Shown in pieces: positions 10,671 through 18,781 of a DNA stretch of 23,949 nucleotides (position 1 is the stretch's first letter; each line of letters starts with the position of its first letter). Location of the stretch: NCBI GenBank assembly GCA_964413365.1, contig CAYPRM010000022.1, positions 1-23,949 on the forward strand. Reading direction: 5' to 3'. Source of the stretch: RGIG4608 sp964413365 (lineage in GTDB: Bacteria > Bacillota > Clostridia > Oscillospirales > CAG-272). The notes beneath the pieces are model-generated. The model did not search any database and was not told the origin of the DNA. It saw nothing but the letters and a program-made list of their open reading frames with translations. The translations under genes were made by a program, and so were the position numbers.

Positions 10671-12414
10671 GGAAATAAGACTGAGCAAGGGGCTTTGCAC
10701 CCCGTTTGAGGCGGACGGTGCGCGTGCGTGGGACGAATATCCCCGTCCGCAGCTTCGCCGTGCGTCATATATTCCGCTGAACGGAGAGTGGGAGCTTGAC
10801 GTTGCAAGAAATGGCGGCGAGCGCACAAATCTCGGTAGGATAAACGTGCCCTTCGTGCCCGAATCAAGGCTCTCGGGCATAGAGCGAGAGCGGCAGTCGG
10901 GCGAGGTCTATTATTACAGACGCACGCTGACGCTCGATAGCGATCAGACGCTCGGCAGGCTCATTTTGCACATCGGCGCGGCGGATCAGATATCAAGGGT
11001 GTACGTCAACGGCACGCACGTCGGCGGTCAGGTCGGCGGATACCTGCCGTATAGCCTCGACATCACGAGGAGCGTGCACGAGGGTGAAAACCTGCTCGAG
11101 ATCGAGACCGTCGACGAGCTTGATACCGAGTACGCCTACGGCAAGCAGAGGCACGACAGAGGCGGAATGTGGTACACCCCTATCAGCGGCATTTGGCAGA
11201 GCGTATGGTGCGAGGCGGTGCCCGAGCATTACATCAGGGGGATTCGAGTAACGCCCCACGCCGATGCGAGCGTTATATTTGACATCGACGCCGACGCAGG
11301 AAGCAGAGAGCTTATTCTCCACCTGCCGACGGGCGATAAGACCTATACATTTACCGACGATTTTATTGAGATCAAGCTCGACGAGCCTATTTTCTGGTCG
11401 CCCTCCAACCCCCATCTCTACGAATTTACGCTAAAATACGGCGAGGACTCGGTGGAGTCGTATTTCGCACTCCGCACCGTGGGTATAGCAAGGCACGCCG
11501 ACAGATCGTATATCACGCTCAACGGCGAGCCGATACTCTGCCACGGATTGCTCGATCAGGGCTATTTCAGCGACGGAATCTATCTCCCCGCAAGCCCCCG
11601 CGGCTTTGAAAACGACATACTGACTATGAAGCGTCTCGGCTTCAACACCCTGCGCAAGCATATCAAGATAGAGCCCGAGCTGTTCTACTACTACTGCGAC
11701 AAGCACGGTATGCTCGTGCTTCAGGATATGGTGAACTGCGGAGCTTACAGCTTCCTTGTCGATACGGCTCTGCCCACGGTGGGCATAAAGCGCGGCATCT
11801 CGCACAGCGCAAGCCCCACACGCCGCGCCGCATTTGAGCACGACGCAAGGCGGACGCTCGACCTGCTCTACAACCACCCCTGCGTGATATACTATACGGT
11901 ATTCAACGAGGGCTGGGGACAGTACGACTCCGATAGGATATATGACGAGCTGAAGGCATACGATCCGACAAGGATCTACGATGCGACATCGGGCTGGTTT
12001 TGGGGCAAGCGGAGCGACGTCGACAGCGAGCATATATATTTCAAAAGGATCAAAATGCGCCACAGTCCGACACGTCCGCTCGTGCTCTCGGAGTTTGGCG
12101 GCTACTCGTGCAAGATAGATGGGCACTCGTTTAATCTCGATAAGACCTACGGCTACCGCTTCTTCGGCGACCGTGCCGCGTTCGAGAACGCCCTCGTAAG
12201 CCTTTACGACGGCGAGGTCGCGCCTCACATAAGGAACGAGGGGCTCTGCGTCCTCGTATATACGCAGGTCAGCGACGTTGAGGATGAGACCAACGGACTT
12301 TTCACCTATGACAGACAGGTGCTGAAGGTCGACGAGAGCAGGATACGCGCAATGAGCGACAGGCTCTATGCCGCATTTTCCGAATTTTTCGCGTCCTGCG
12401 GTGAAAAATTGTGA
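10663..12414 (+). CDS. Glycoside hydrolase family 2 protein
   Basis: The 583-residue protein has the GH2 order: N-terminal sugar-binding jelly roll (about 30-185, with the strong GGMWYTPISGIWQSVW signature near 167-182), immunoglobulin-like sandwich (about 190-275), and a TIM barrel from about 285. The acid/base Glu is near 416 in VFNEGWGQYD and the probable nucleophile Glu is near 477 in LVLSEFGGYS. There is no signal peptide, so it should act in the cytosol on whatever the overlapping MFS gene imports. I chose ATG 10663 because AGGAGGTC lies 4 nt upstream. The enzyme is shorter than LacZ and lacks the large C-terminal domain 5. Beta-galactosidase, beta-glucuronidase and beta-mannosidase activities remain possible. 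Confidence 0.9.
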   Translation: MAKEIRLSKGLCTPFEADGARAWDEYPRPQLRRASYIPLNGEWELDVARNGGERTNLGRINVPFVPESRLSGIERERQSGEVYYYRRTLTLDSDQTLGRLILHIGAADQISRVYVNGTHVGGQVGGYLPYSLDITRSVHEGENLLEIETVDELDTEYAYGKQRHDRGGMWYTPISGIWQSVWCEAVPEHYIRGIRVTPHADASVIFDIDADAGSRELILHLPTGDKTYTFTDDFIEIKLDEPIFWSPSNPHLYEFTLKYGEDSVESYFALRTVGIARHADRSYITLNGEPILCHGLLDQGYFSDGIYLPASPRGFENDILTMKRLGFNTLRKHIKIEPELFYYYCDKHGMLVLQDMVNCGAYSFLVDTALPTVGIKRGISHSASPTRRAAFEHDARRTLDLLYNHPCVIYYTVFNEGWGQYDSDRIYDELKAYDPTRIYDATSGWFWGKRSDVDSEHIYFKRIKMRHSPTRPLVLSEFGGYSCKIDGHSFNLDKTYGYRFFGDRAAFENALVSLYDGEVAPHIRNEGLCVLVYTQVSDVEDETNGLFTYDRQVLKVDESRIRAMSDRLYAAFSEFFASCGEKL

Positions 12415-12453
12415 GATAGAGCGCAACTTTTTGATCAAATCGCACATAAAATA

Positions 12454-12481
12454 TTGACTTTTTGCAAATTCGGTGTATAAT
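12454..12481 (+). promoter_or_regulatory. aspS promoter
   Basis: TTGACT (12454-12459), 16 bp, TATAAT (12476-12481). A small hairpin (TGCCCC at 12503-12508 with GGGGCA at 12515-12520) follows in the leader; it is not T-box-like. No terminator is visible after the GH2 gene, so read-through may also contribute. Confidence 0.75.
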
Positions 12482-12540
12482 TATCTCTGGTATATTTAAC
12501 TTTGCCCCAAGGTAGGGGCAGGGAAAGGAAAAAACAGATT

Positions 12541-14334
12541 ATGACAGAATTTTTATCTTCAAATGATAAGAGAACGTGCTACTGCGGTGAGCTCACAGAG
12601 GAGTATATCGGCAAGGACGTTTGCGTTATGGGCTGGGTGCAGAGGCAGAGAGACCTAGGCGCGCTCATATTCATCGACCTGCGCGACAGAACGGGTATAG
12701 TTCAGCTCGCGTTTGATGGCGATACGGACGGGGAGATCTTCGATAAGGCGTTCTCCTGCCGTGCGGAATACGTCGTTTGCGCACACGGCACGGTAAGATA
12801 CAGAGGAGAGGGAGCGATAAATCCCAATCTTCCCACGGGCAAGCTCGAGATCTTCGTTACGGAGCTTAAGATCCTCTCCGCGGCTCAGACGCCTCCCTTC
12901 GAGGTCAGCGATACCAAGAGAGTAAAGGACGAAACGGCGCTCAAATACCGCTACGTCGATCTCCGCCGCCCCGAGCTTCAGAAAAATATCAAGATGCGCC
13001 ATGATATTGCACGCATCGCAAGGGAATACTACTACGAAAACGGCTTCCTCGAGATCGAGACGCCCATGATGATCAAGCCCACTCCCGAAGGCGCACGCGA
13101 CTATATCGTTCCCTCGAGAATACACAAGGGCAGCTTCTACGCTCTCCCCCAGTCGCCGCAGATCTATAAGCAGCTGCTCATGCTCTCGGGCTTTGACCGC
13201 TACGTTCAGATAGCAAGATGCTTCCGCGACGAGGACCTCAGAGCGGACCGTCAGCCTGAGTTCACGCAGATAGACCTCGAGATGTCCTTCGCAACACAGG
13301 AGGATATCATGGCTATGAACGAGGGATTTATCAAGCGCGCATTCTCCGAGATACTCGGTGTTGACGTTAAGACGCCGATGCAGCGCATGACCTATGCCGA
13401 GGCTATGAACAGATACGGCTCGGATAAGCCCGATACGAGATACGGAATGGAGATAATTGATATCTCCGATGCCGTAAGAGGCTGTGAATTTGCGGTATTC
13501 AAGGGTGCTCTTGAGTGCGGCGGAAGCGTTCGTGCCATCGTTGCCAAGGGCGCAGCACACACGCTCACGAGAAAAGAGATAGATAAACTCACCGAGCACG
13601 CAAGGGGCATAGGTGCAAAGGGCCTTGCCTACGTCCGCTGGGTGGACGAGACACCCAACTGCTCCTTTGCGAAGTTCATGACCGAGGACGAGCTCTCCGC
13701 CATCTATTCCGCAACGGGACTTGAGGCAGGGGACGTTATGCTCATCTGCGCAGATAAGAATAAGGTCGTTCTTCCCACGCTCGGCGCGATCCGTCAGATC
13801 GTGGCAAGAAAGCTCGATATCATACCGAAGGATCAGTTCAACTTCCTCTGGATAACGGAGTTCCCCTTCTTCGAGTGGAACGAGGAGACGGAGCATTGGG
13901 ACGCAATGCACCATCCCTTCACCATGCCGCTTGAGGAGTGCCTGCCCTATCTTGAGAGCGATCCCGGAGCAGTTCGTGCAAAGTGCTACGATATGGTGCT
14001 CAACGGCACGGAGCTTCTCTCAGGCTCGATCCGTATAACGGATTGGCAGCTTCAGGAGAAGATGTTTGCGGCTCTCGGACTCTCCCCCGAGGAGATCGAG
14101 GCGAAGTTCGGCTTCCTTGTCGAGGCATATAAGTACGGCGCGCCGCCTCACGGAGGCTCGGGCATGGGACTTGACCGTCTTGCAATGGTAATGAGCGGCG
14201 CTGATAGCCTGCGCGATGTTATCGCCTTCCCGAAGGTGCAGAACGCAAGTGAGCTTATGAGCAAATGCCCCGCTCCGCAGGACGACGCAACGCTCAGAGA
14301 TCTTGGAATAATGCTCATTCCCGATGAGGAATGA
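12541..14334 (+). CDS. aspS: Aspartyl-tRNA synthetase, bacterial type
   Basis: AspRS charges tRNA-Asp with aspartate. The 597-residue size and layout are those of the bacterial enzyme: an OB-fold anticodon domain (about 10-120), class II catalytic core with motif 2 (FRDEDLRADRQPEFTQ), a GAD insertion domain in the middle, and motif 3 (GSGMGLDRLAMVM). The anticodon domain reads RQRDLGALIF. Leu at about residue 39 is the residue seen in tRNA-Asp-specific enzymes, whereas His there is typical of non-discriminating ones, so this enzyme is probably discriminating. I used the ATG at 12541 with AAAGGAAA upstream; an in-frame TTG at 12502 lies inside the leader hairpin. The stop is followed by a new promoter for the cysteine operon. 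Confidence 0.97.
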   Translation: MTEFLSSNDKRTCYCGELTEEYIGKDVCVMGWVQRQRDLGALIFIDLRDRTGIVQLAFDGDTDGEIFDKAFSCRAEYVVCAHGTVRYRGEGAINPNLPTGKLEIFVTELKILSAAQTPPFEVSDTKRVKDETALKYRYVDLRRPELQKNIKMRHDIARIAREYYYENGFLEIETPMMIKPTPEGARDYIVPSRIHKGSFYALPQSPQIYKQLLMLSGFDRYVQIARCFRDEDLRADRQPEFTQIDLEMSFATQEDIMAMNEGFIKRAFSEILGVDVKTPMQRMTYAEAMNRYGSDKPDTRYGMEIIDISDAVRGCEFAVFKGALECGGSVRAIVAKGAAHTLTRKEIDKLTEHARGIGAKGLAYVRWVDETPNCSFAKFMTEDELSAIYSATGLEAGDVMLICADKNKVVLPTLGAIRQIVARKLDIIPKDQFNFLWITEFPFFEWNEETEHWDAMHHPFTMPLEECLPYLESDPGAVRAKCYDMVLNGTELLSGSIRITDWQLQEKMFAALGLSPEEIEAKFGFLVEAYKYGAPPHGGSGMGLDRLAMVMSGADSLRDVIAFPKVQNASELMSKCPAPQDDATLRDLGIMLIPDEE

Positions 14335-14363
14335 TTCACACAGGATAGCGCAAGGAATATAAT
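14335..14363 (+). promoter_or_regulatory. Promoter of the T-box cysE-cysS operon
   Basis: TTCACA (14335-14340), 17 bp, TATAAT (14358-14363). The -35 box starts right after the aspS stop codon. The transcript would begin near 14370, ahead of the T-box. Confidence 0.75.
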
Positions 14364-14400
14364 ATTAACACAGTAGCTCAAAGAGAAAAACCAAATATAT

Positions 14401-14635
14401 AAAGATCCCCGACGGAGAAGAAACCGATCACGCATCACCTTACAGAGAGTGCCCACAGCTGAGAGGGCGCAGGTGAGATCGGACTGTGCGCTCCCGAGAT
14501 CCCGACGGCACAAGGCTGTCGGCGTGCACCGCGTTAAGGTAAAGAGATGAAGCCGATTTTTGAGCTTCAAGCAGAGTGGAACCGCGTTTTTATAAAATGC
14601 CTCTGTGCGTCAGCACGGGGGCATTTTGCTTTTTT
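14401..14635 (+). promoter_or_regulatory. T-box riboswitch, cysteine-specific
   Basis: The near-perfect T-box AGAGTGGAACCGCG lies at 14573-14586. Stem I can be drawn from visible complementarity: GATC 14404/14498, GGAG 14414/CTCC 14491, CCGATC 14424/GATCGG 14477 and CACCT 14436/AGGTG 14471, with the conserved AGAGAG at 14444-14449. The internal loop at 14483-14490 reads ACTGTGCG and contains the overlapping cysteine codons TGT and TGC as specifier candidates. The T-box bulge is UGGA, which pairs with a tRNA ending UCCA; bacterial tRNA-Cys has U73. A 15-bp terminator with T-run follows (14594-14635). Uncharged tRNA-Cys should stabilise the antiterminator and turn on cysE-cysS. Confidence 0.95.
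14594..14635 (+). terminator. Attenuator of the cysteine T-box
   Basis: Arms 14594-14608 and 14613-14627 pair over 15 bp with two G-U pairs around a GTCA loop, followed by a T-run at 14630-14635. It ends just before the cysE ribosome binding site. Confidence 0.92.
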
Positions 14636-14646
14636 CGGAGCCGAAT

Positions 14647-15204
14647 ATGAAAAATATTATTCGCCGCGTCAAAAATTTCGGACGCATAGTAGGGCAGGAG
14701 GTGCTCGACCTCACCTCGACCGTGCTGGAAAGAGATCCTGCCGCCACCTCACCGCTCGAGATACTTCTGACATCTCAGGGAGTGCACGCACTGCTCCTTC
14801 ATAGAGTGGCAAGCGCACTGTATCACGGCGGACATCGCACGTCGGCGGCGCTCGTCAGCCGATACGCAAGGATAAAAACAGGTATCGAGATCCACCCGTG
14901 CGCAAGGATCGGACACGGCGTGCTCATCGACCACGGAGCAGGAGTCGTCATCGGCGAAACCGCCGAGATCGGCGACGGCTGCACGATATATCAGGGCGTA
15001 ACGCTCGGTGCAAGAGGGGGAGAGCGAGGAAAAAAGCGTCACCCCACGCTCGGCAGGGGCGTGCTCGTCGGAGCGGGTGCTAAGGTACTCGGAAATATCC
15101 GAATAGGCGACGGCGTGCGCATCGGAGCAGGTGCTGTGGTGCTCACACCCGTCGCGGATAACTGCACCGCGGTCGGAGTGCCTGCAAAAATAATAGAAAA
15201 ATAA
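14647..15204 (+). CDS. cysE: Serine O-acetyltransferase
   Basis: CysE acetylates serine with acetyl-CoA to give O-acetylserine, the precursor for cysteine. The 185-residue protein is the short form: an N-terminal helical domain of about 75 residues, then a left-handed beta helix of hexapeptide repeats (IEIHPCARIGHGVLIDHGAGVV, with repeats to GVPAKI, cited here only in part). The catalytic histidine is His96 in IDHG, and KRHP at 130-133 holds the second active-site histidine. I chose ATG 14647 because GGAG lies 6 nt upstream and because an earlier in-frame start would fall inside the attenuator. It leads the T-box operon, with cysS 29 nt downstream. No cysK lies in this window. Confidence 0.95.
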   Translation: MKNIIRRVKNFGRIVGQEVLDLTSTVLERDPAATSPLEILLTSQGVHALLLHRVASALYHGGHRTSAALVSRYARIKTGIEIHPCARIGHGVLIDHGAGVVIGETAEIGDGCTIYQGVTLGARGGERGKKRHPTLGRGVLVGAGAKVLGNIRIGDGVRIGAGAVVLTPVADNCTAVGVPAKIIEK

Positions 15205-15233
15205 GGACAAATTAAAGAAACGGAGATAGAAAA

Positions 15234-16670
15234 ATGAAGCTATATAATACAGCCACAAGGCAGAGAGAGGAATTCGTGCCCCACGAGCAGGGCAAGGTCA
15301 GTATGTATACCTGCGGACCGACGGTGTACCATTTTGCTCACATTGGAAACCTGCGCACGTATATCATGGAGGATGTCCTCGAGAAATATTTGCGCTATGT
15401 CGGCTATGATGTCAAGAGAGTTATGAACATCACCGACGTCGGACACCTCACGAGCGACGCCGACGAGGGCGAGGATAAGATGCTCAAGGGCGCGAAGCGT
15501 GAGCATAAAACGGTCATGGAAATTGCAAAATTCTATACCGACGCCTTCTTCTCCGACTGCAAAAAGCTCAATATCAAGACTCCCGACGTCGTAGAGCCTG
15601 CAACGGGGTGCATCGACGAATTTATCAAGGTCATCGAGAGCCTCATCGAAAAGGGCTATGCATACCTCGCAGGCGGAAATGTGTACTTTGATACCTCGAA
15701 GCTCGAGAAATACTACGTTTTCAACGATTTTAAGGAGGAGGACCTCGCCGTCGGCGTCAGAGAGGGCGTCGAGGAGGACACCAATAAGAGAAATAAAAAC
15801 GACTTCGTGCTCTGGTTCACAAGATCGAAGTTTGAGGATCAGGCGCTCAAATGGGATTCCCCGTGGGGCGTTGGCTACCCCGGCTGGCATATCGAGTGCT
15901 CCTGCATCAGCATGAAGCACCTCGGCGAATACCTCGATATACATTGCGGAGGAATAGATAACGCATTCCCCCACCATACCAACGAGATCGCGCAGAGTGA
16001 GGCATACCTCGGACACGAATGGTGCAAATATTGGTTCCACGTTCTCCACCTCAACACGAATAGCGGAAAGATGAGTAAGTCCACGGGCGAATTTCTCACC
16101 GTCTCCCTGCTCGAGAGCAAGGGCTATGATCCCATGGAATACCGCTTCTTCTGCCTCCAGAGCCATTACCGCAAGAATCTTGTATTTACCTACGAAAATC
16201 TCGATAACGCAAGGATCGCTTACGCAAAGCTCATCTCAAGGATCGCATCCCTCACAGAGGGCGGCGAGGTCGAGCAGGATAAGCTCGGGGAGCTAAGAGC
16301 AAGATTTACCGACGCGATGGATAATGACCTCAATACCTCGCTCGGCATCACCGCGCTCTATGACGTCCTTAAGGCGGGAGTGAGCGACGCAACAAAGCTC
16401 GCACTCATCGCGGACTTTGACAGAGTCCTCTCGCTCGATCTCATAGAGCACGCAAGGGAGCAGAGAAGGAAGGACGCAGAGAAGCATAATTCCATCCCCG
16501 ATGGCGTTTCCGAGGAGCTCGCCGCAGAGGTTGAAGCCCTTATCGCAGAGCGCGCAGAGGCTAAAAAGAACAAAAATTACGCCCGTGCCGACGAAATACG
16601 TAAATATCTTGCGGATAAGGGGATCGTGCTCGTCGATACGAGTAAGGGCACTACCTATAAGCTCGGATGA
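15234..16670 (+). CDS. cysS: Cysteinyl-tRNA synthetase
   Basis: CysRS is a monomeric class I synthetase that charges tRNA-Cys. The 478-residue length is typical. The HIGH motif is HIGN at residues 36-39, and KMSKS is at 279-283. The catalytic zinc ligands line up as Cys27, Cys222, His247 and Glu251, with the same spacing between the last three as in the E. coli enzyme. GWHIECS and FPHHTNEIAQS are family hallmarks. GGAGAT lies upstream of the ATG. Cotranscription with cysE under one cysteine T-box links amino acid supply to charging, a common arrangement in Firmicutes. The stop is 9 nt before the GtrA-like gene. Confidence 0.97.
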   Translation: MKLYNTATRQREEFVPHEQGKVSMYTCGPTVYHFAHIGNLRTYIMEDVLEKYLRYVGYDVKRVMNITDVGHLTSDADEGEDKMLKGAKREHKTVMEIAKFYTDAFFSDCKKLNIKTPDVVEPATGCIDEFIKVIESLIEKGYAYLAGGNVYFDTSKLEKYYVFNDFKEEDLAVGVREGVEEDTNKRNKNDFVLWFTRSKFEDQALKWDSPWGVGYPGWHIECSCISMKHLGEYLDIHCGGIDNAFPHHTNEIAQSEAYLGHEWCKYWFHVLHLNTNSGKMSKSTGEFLTVSLLESKGYDPMEYRFFCLQSHYRKNLVFTYENLDNARIAYAKLISRIASLTEGGEVEQDKLGELRARFTDAMDNDLNTSLGITALYDVLKAGVSDATKLALIADFDRVLSLDLIEHAREQRRKDAEKHNSIPDGVSEELAAEVEALIAERAEAKKNKNYARADEIRKYLADKGIVLVDTSKGTTYKLG

Positions 16671-16679
16671 GGCGGAGAG

Positions 16680-17162
16680 ATGAAGGAATTTTTTAAGAAA
16701 TATAGGGAGATCATCACATATCTCGTGTTCGGCGTCGTTACGACCGCGGTGTCTATGGGCGTCTACTTCGCCGTGCTCGCGATCTTTGAGTATATCCTCG
16801 GAATGTCGCCGAGCGAGGGGAGCTTTAACGCAGTAAGATTGCTCGCGCAAATCCTGCAGTGGATCGCAGGCGTGCTCGTCGCGTTCTTCACTAATAAAAG
16901 GTGGGTCTTCGAGGCGACGGACGGGGGCAAAAGGAGAACGGTAACGGAGCTTCTCGCCTTCTCCGCAGGAAGACTCGGCACGCTCGGACTCGATACCGTG
17001 CTCACCTTTGGAACGGTCTGGCTGCTCAATGCTGTGGGATACCAGCCGTTCAAGCTCGTCCTCACCTTCACCGCCGACCTCTGGTCGAAGATCGTCTCCG
17101 CCGTCGTCGTCGTTGTTGCAAATTACGTTATCAGTAAATATTTCGTGTTCAAGAAAAAGTGA
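16680..17162 (+). CDS. GtrA-like membrane protein
   Basis: The 160-residue protein has four hydrophobic helices (about 12-35, 55-75, 90-115 and 130-150) and basic ends, matching the GtrA family. Family members are thought to flip or help move polyprenyl-phosphate-linked sugars for cell-surface glycosylation. FTNKRWVFEA and the C-terminal NYVISKYFVFKKK are typical sequences. It begins 9 nt after cysS with GGCGGAG as ribosome binding site, so it is probably cotranscribed, although it has no evident tie to cysteine. No glycosyltransferase gene is nearby, so its partner is unknown. After it comes the hairpin array at 17220 and a terminator at 17285. Confidence 0.88.
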   Translation: MKEFFKKYREIITYLVFGVVTTAVSMGVYFAVLAIFEYILGMSPSEGSFNAVRLLAQILQWIAGVLVAFFTNKRWVFEATDGGKRRTVTELLAFSAGRLGTLGLDTVLTFGTVWLLNAVGYQPFKLVLTFTADLWSKIVSAVVVVVANYVISKYFVFKKK

Positions 17163-17219
17163 GAACGGTCGCTTGAATAATAATAGTGATCTGGTACGGT
17201 GGCGGCGTTCATTCACAAG

Positions 17220-17281
17220 TCGATATCCGCCTGCGGCGGTCGATATGCCGCTACGCAGCTCGATATGTTCGCTAAGCAAAC
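17220..17281. repeat. Hairpin array with TCGATAT linker
   Basis: Three 20-21 bp units each begin with the linker TCGATAT (17220, 17240, 17260). Hairpins follow: CCGCC-TGC-GGCGG (17227-17239), GCCGC-TAC-GCAGC (17247-17259, one mismatch) and GTTCGC-TAA-GCAAAC (17267-17281, one mismatch). The triloops are again closed by C-G. The array sits in the convergent gap between gtrA and trkH, just before the terminator. It follows the same plan as the arrays at 1-78 and 20716-21033 but with its own linker. Confidence 0.8.
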
Positions 17282-17284
17282 AAG

Positions 17285-17308
17285 AAAACCACGCTTTCGC
17301 GTGGTTTT
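17285..17308. terminator. Terminator between gtrA and trkH
   Basis: AAAACCACGC (17285-17294), TTTC loop, GCGTGGTTTT (17299-17308), followed by more T. It is likely bidirectional, since trkH ends at 17319 on the other strand. Confidence 0.92.
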
Positions 17309-17318
17309 TTTGTGATAT

Positions 17319-18764
17319 TTATTTTTTCGTCCACGTAGAGGGCGAAAGTGCAAGTATGAGCGGATAGATCTCGAGGCGTCCGAGGAGCATTGCGAAGGAG
17401 AGAATGACGGTCGAGAGGTCGCTATACACCGAAAAGCTTGCCATCGGTCCGACGGCGGAAAGCCCGGGGCCTATATTATTGAAGCACGAGAGTGCGGCGG
17501 AGAAATTCGTTTCAAAATCCAACGGCTCGAACGAGATCGCGAGCAGAATGAGGACAAAGCAGATAAGGTAGATGCCGAGGTAGATGCTCACGCCGTTGAG
17601 CGTGGTCTGATCGACGGTCTTACCCTCAAACTTCACCGTTTGCACGGAGCGCGGATGGAGCATTCTGCGAAGCTCCTGCTTAACGGACTTAAAGAGGATC
17701 GCAACCCTCGTTACCTTAAAGCCGCCGCTGGTCGAGCCTGCACATCCGCCGATGAACATCAGCACGAGCAGGACGGTCTTTGAGAACGTCGGCCAGAGAT
17801 CGAAGTCCACGGTCGAGTATCCCGTGGTGGTGATGATCGAGGAGACCTGAAACGCGGACGCTCTGAGTGCCTCGCCGAAGGACGCGGAGGAGGGAAGTAT
17901 ATTAATGCAAATAAGTGCTGTCGACGCTATAACGATGCCGAAATACGTCCAGAACTCGCCGCTTCTCACCGCGGAGCGGAATTTTTTTATAAGAATGAGA
18001 TAATACATATTGAAATTCACGCCAAAGAGGAACATAAATATCGCGATCACCCATTGGAGATAGGGGCTATACGATGCAATGCTGTCCGCCTTGATGCCGA
18101 ATCCGCCCGTGCCTGCCGTACCGAAGGCGTGGAGCAGGCTATCAAAGAGGGACATTCCGCCCGCGAGCAGGAATCCGATCTCCACGGCGGTCATAACGAG
18201 GTATATGATATAGAGTATCCTTGCCGTTTCCCTCGCGCGCGGTACGATCTTGCCGACAATGGGACCGGGCATCTCCGCACGCATTATATGTATGGAGCGA
18301 TCGGATACCGAGGGCACGATCGCCATTACGAACACGAGCACGCCCATACCGCCAACCCAGTGGGTAAAGCTGCGCCAGAAAAGTGCGCCGTGGGAGAGTG
18401 CCTCGACATTATCAAGGATCGACGCGCCCGTGGTGGTAAATCCGCTGACGGTCTCAAAGAACGCATCGACATACGAGGGAATATCGCCGCTGATGACAAA
18501 CGGGACAGCGCCCACTGCGGACATTATTATCCAACCGAGTGCGACTATCACAAAGCCCTCCTTAGCGAAGATGACCTTGTTTTTCGTCCTGCAGAGCAGG
18601 TACATACCGCCGCCGAGGGCGAGCGCGATCCCTATTGAGATACCAAAGGAGCACGCCACCCACATCTCACCGTAAACAAGTGCGGTGATGAGGGGCAGGA
18701 GCATCATTGCACCCTCGGAGAGCGTGAGCTGACCGAGCGTTGAGAATATCATTTTTTTATTCAT
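17319..18764 (-). CDS. trkH: TrkH-type potassium uptake membrane subunit
   Basis: TrkH/KtrB proteins are the K+-conducting subunits of Trk/Ktr uptake systems. The 481-residue membrane protein has four repeated selectivity loops, each with its central glycine: TVSGFTTTGAS, GTAGTGGFG, SSIITTTGYST and CFNNIGPGLS. Its length and GGCAGSTSGGFKVTR favour TrkH over the shorter KtrB. It starts 17 nt after trkA, with GAGG 8 nt before the ATG, and forms one operon with it. The RCK protein TrkA should bind its cytoplasmic face and gate it by nucleotide. The gene ends beside the shared terminator at 17285. Confidence 0.95.
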   Translation of the reverse strand: MNKKMIFSTLGQLTLSEGAMMLLPLITALVYGEMWVACSFGISIGIALALGGGMYLLCRTKNKVIFAKEGFVIVALGWIIMSAVGAVPFVISGDIPSYVDAFFETVSGFTTTGASILDNVEALSHGALFWRSFTHWVGGMGVLVFVMAIVPSVSDRSIHIMRAEMPGPIVGKIVPRARETARILYIIYLVMTAVEIGFLLAGGMSLFDSLLHAFGTAGTGGFGIKADSIASYSPYLQWVIAIFMFLFGVNFNMYYLILIKKFRSAVRSGEFWTYFGIVIASTALICINILPSSASFGEALRASAFQVSSIITTTGYSTVDFDLWPTFSKTVLLVLMFIGGCAGSTSGGFKVTRVAILFKSVKQELRRMLHPRSVQTVKFEGKTVDQTTLNGVSIYLGIYLICFVLILLAISFEPLDFETNFSAALSCFNNIGPGLSAVGPMASFSVYSDLSTVILSFAMLLGRLEIYPLILALSPSTWTKK

Positions 18765-18781
18765 AGTGCGCCTCGCTTATC

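Noticed and set aside
11431..12447. Long antisense open frames opposite GH2, aspS (12655-13914) and cysS (15240-16166)
   Set aside because: Each is fully opposite a gene with clear catalytic motifs; they arise from GC-rich third positions.
12482..12540. T-box or other riboswitch before aspS
   Set aside because: The leader is under 60 nt and has only one 6-bp hairpin, with no TGGAACCGCG-type box.
14605..14646. Earlier cysE start at GTG 14605
   Set aside because: It lies inside the T-box attenuator hairpin and has no ribosome binding site; ATG 14647 has GGAG at proper distance.
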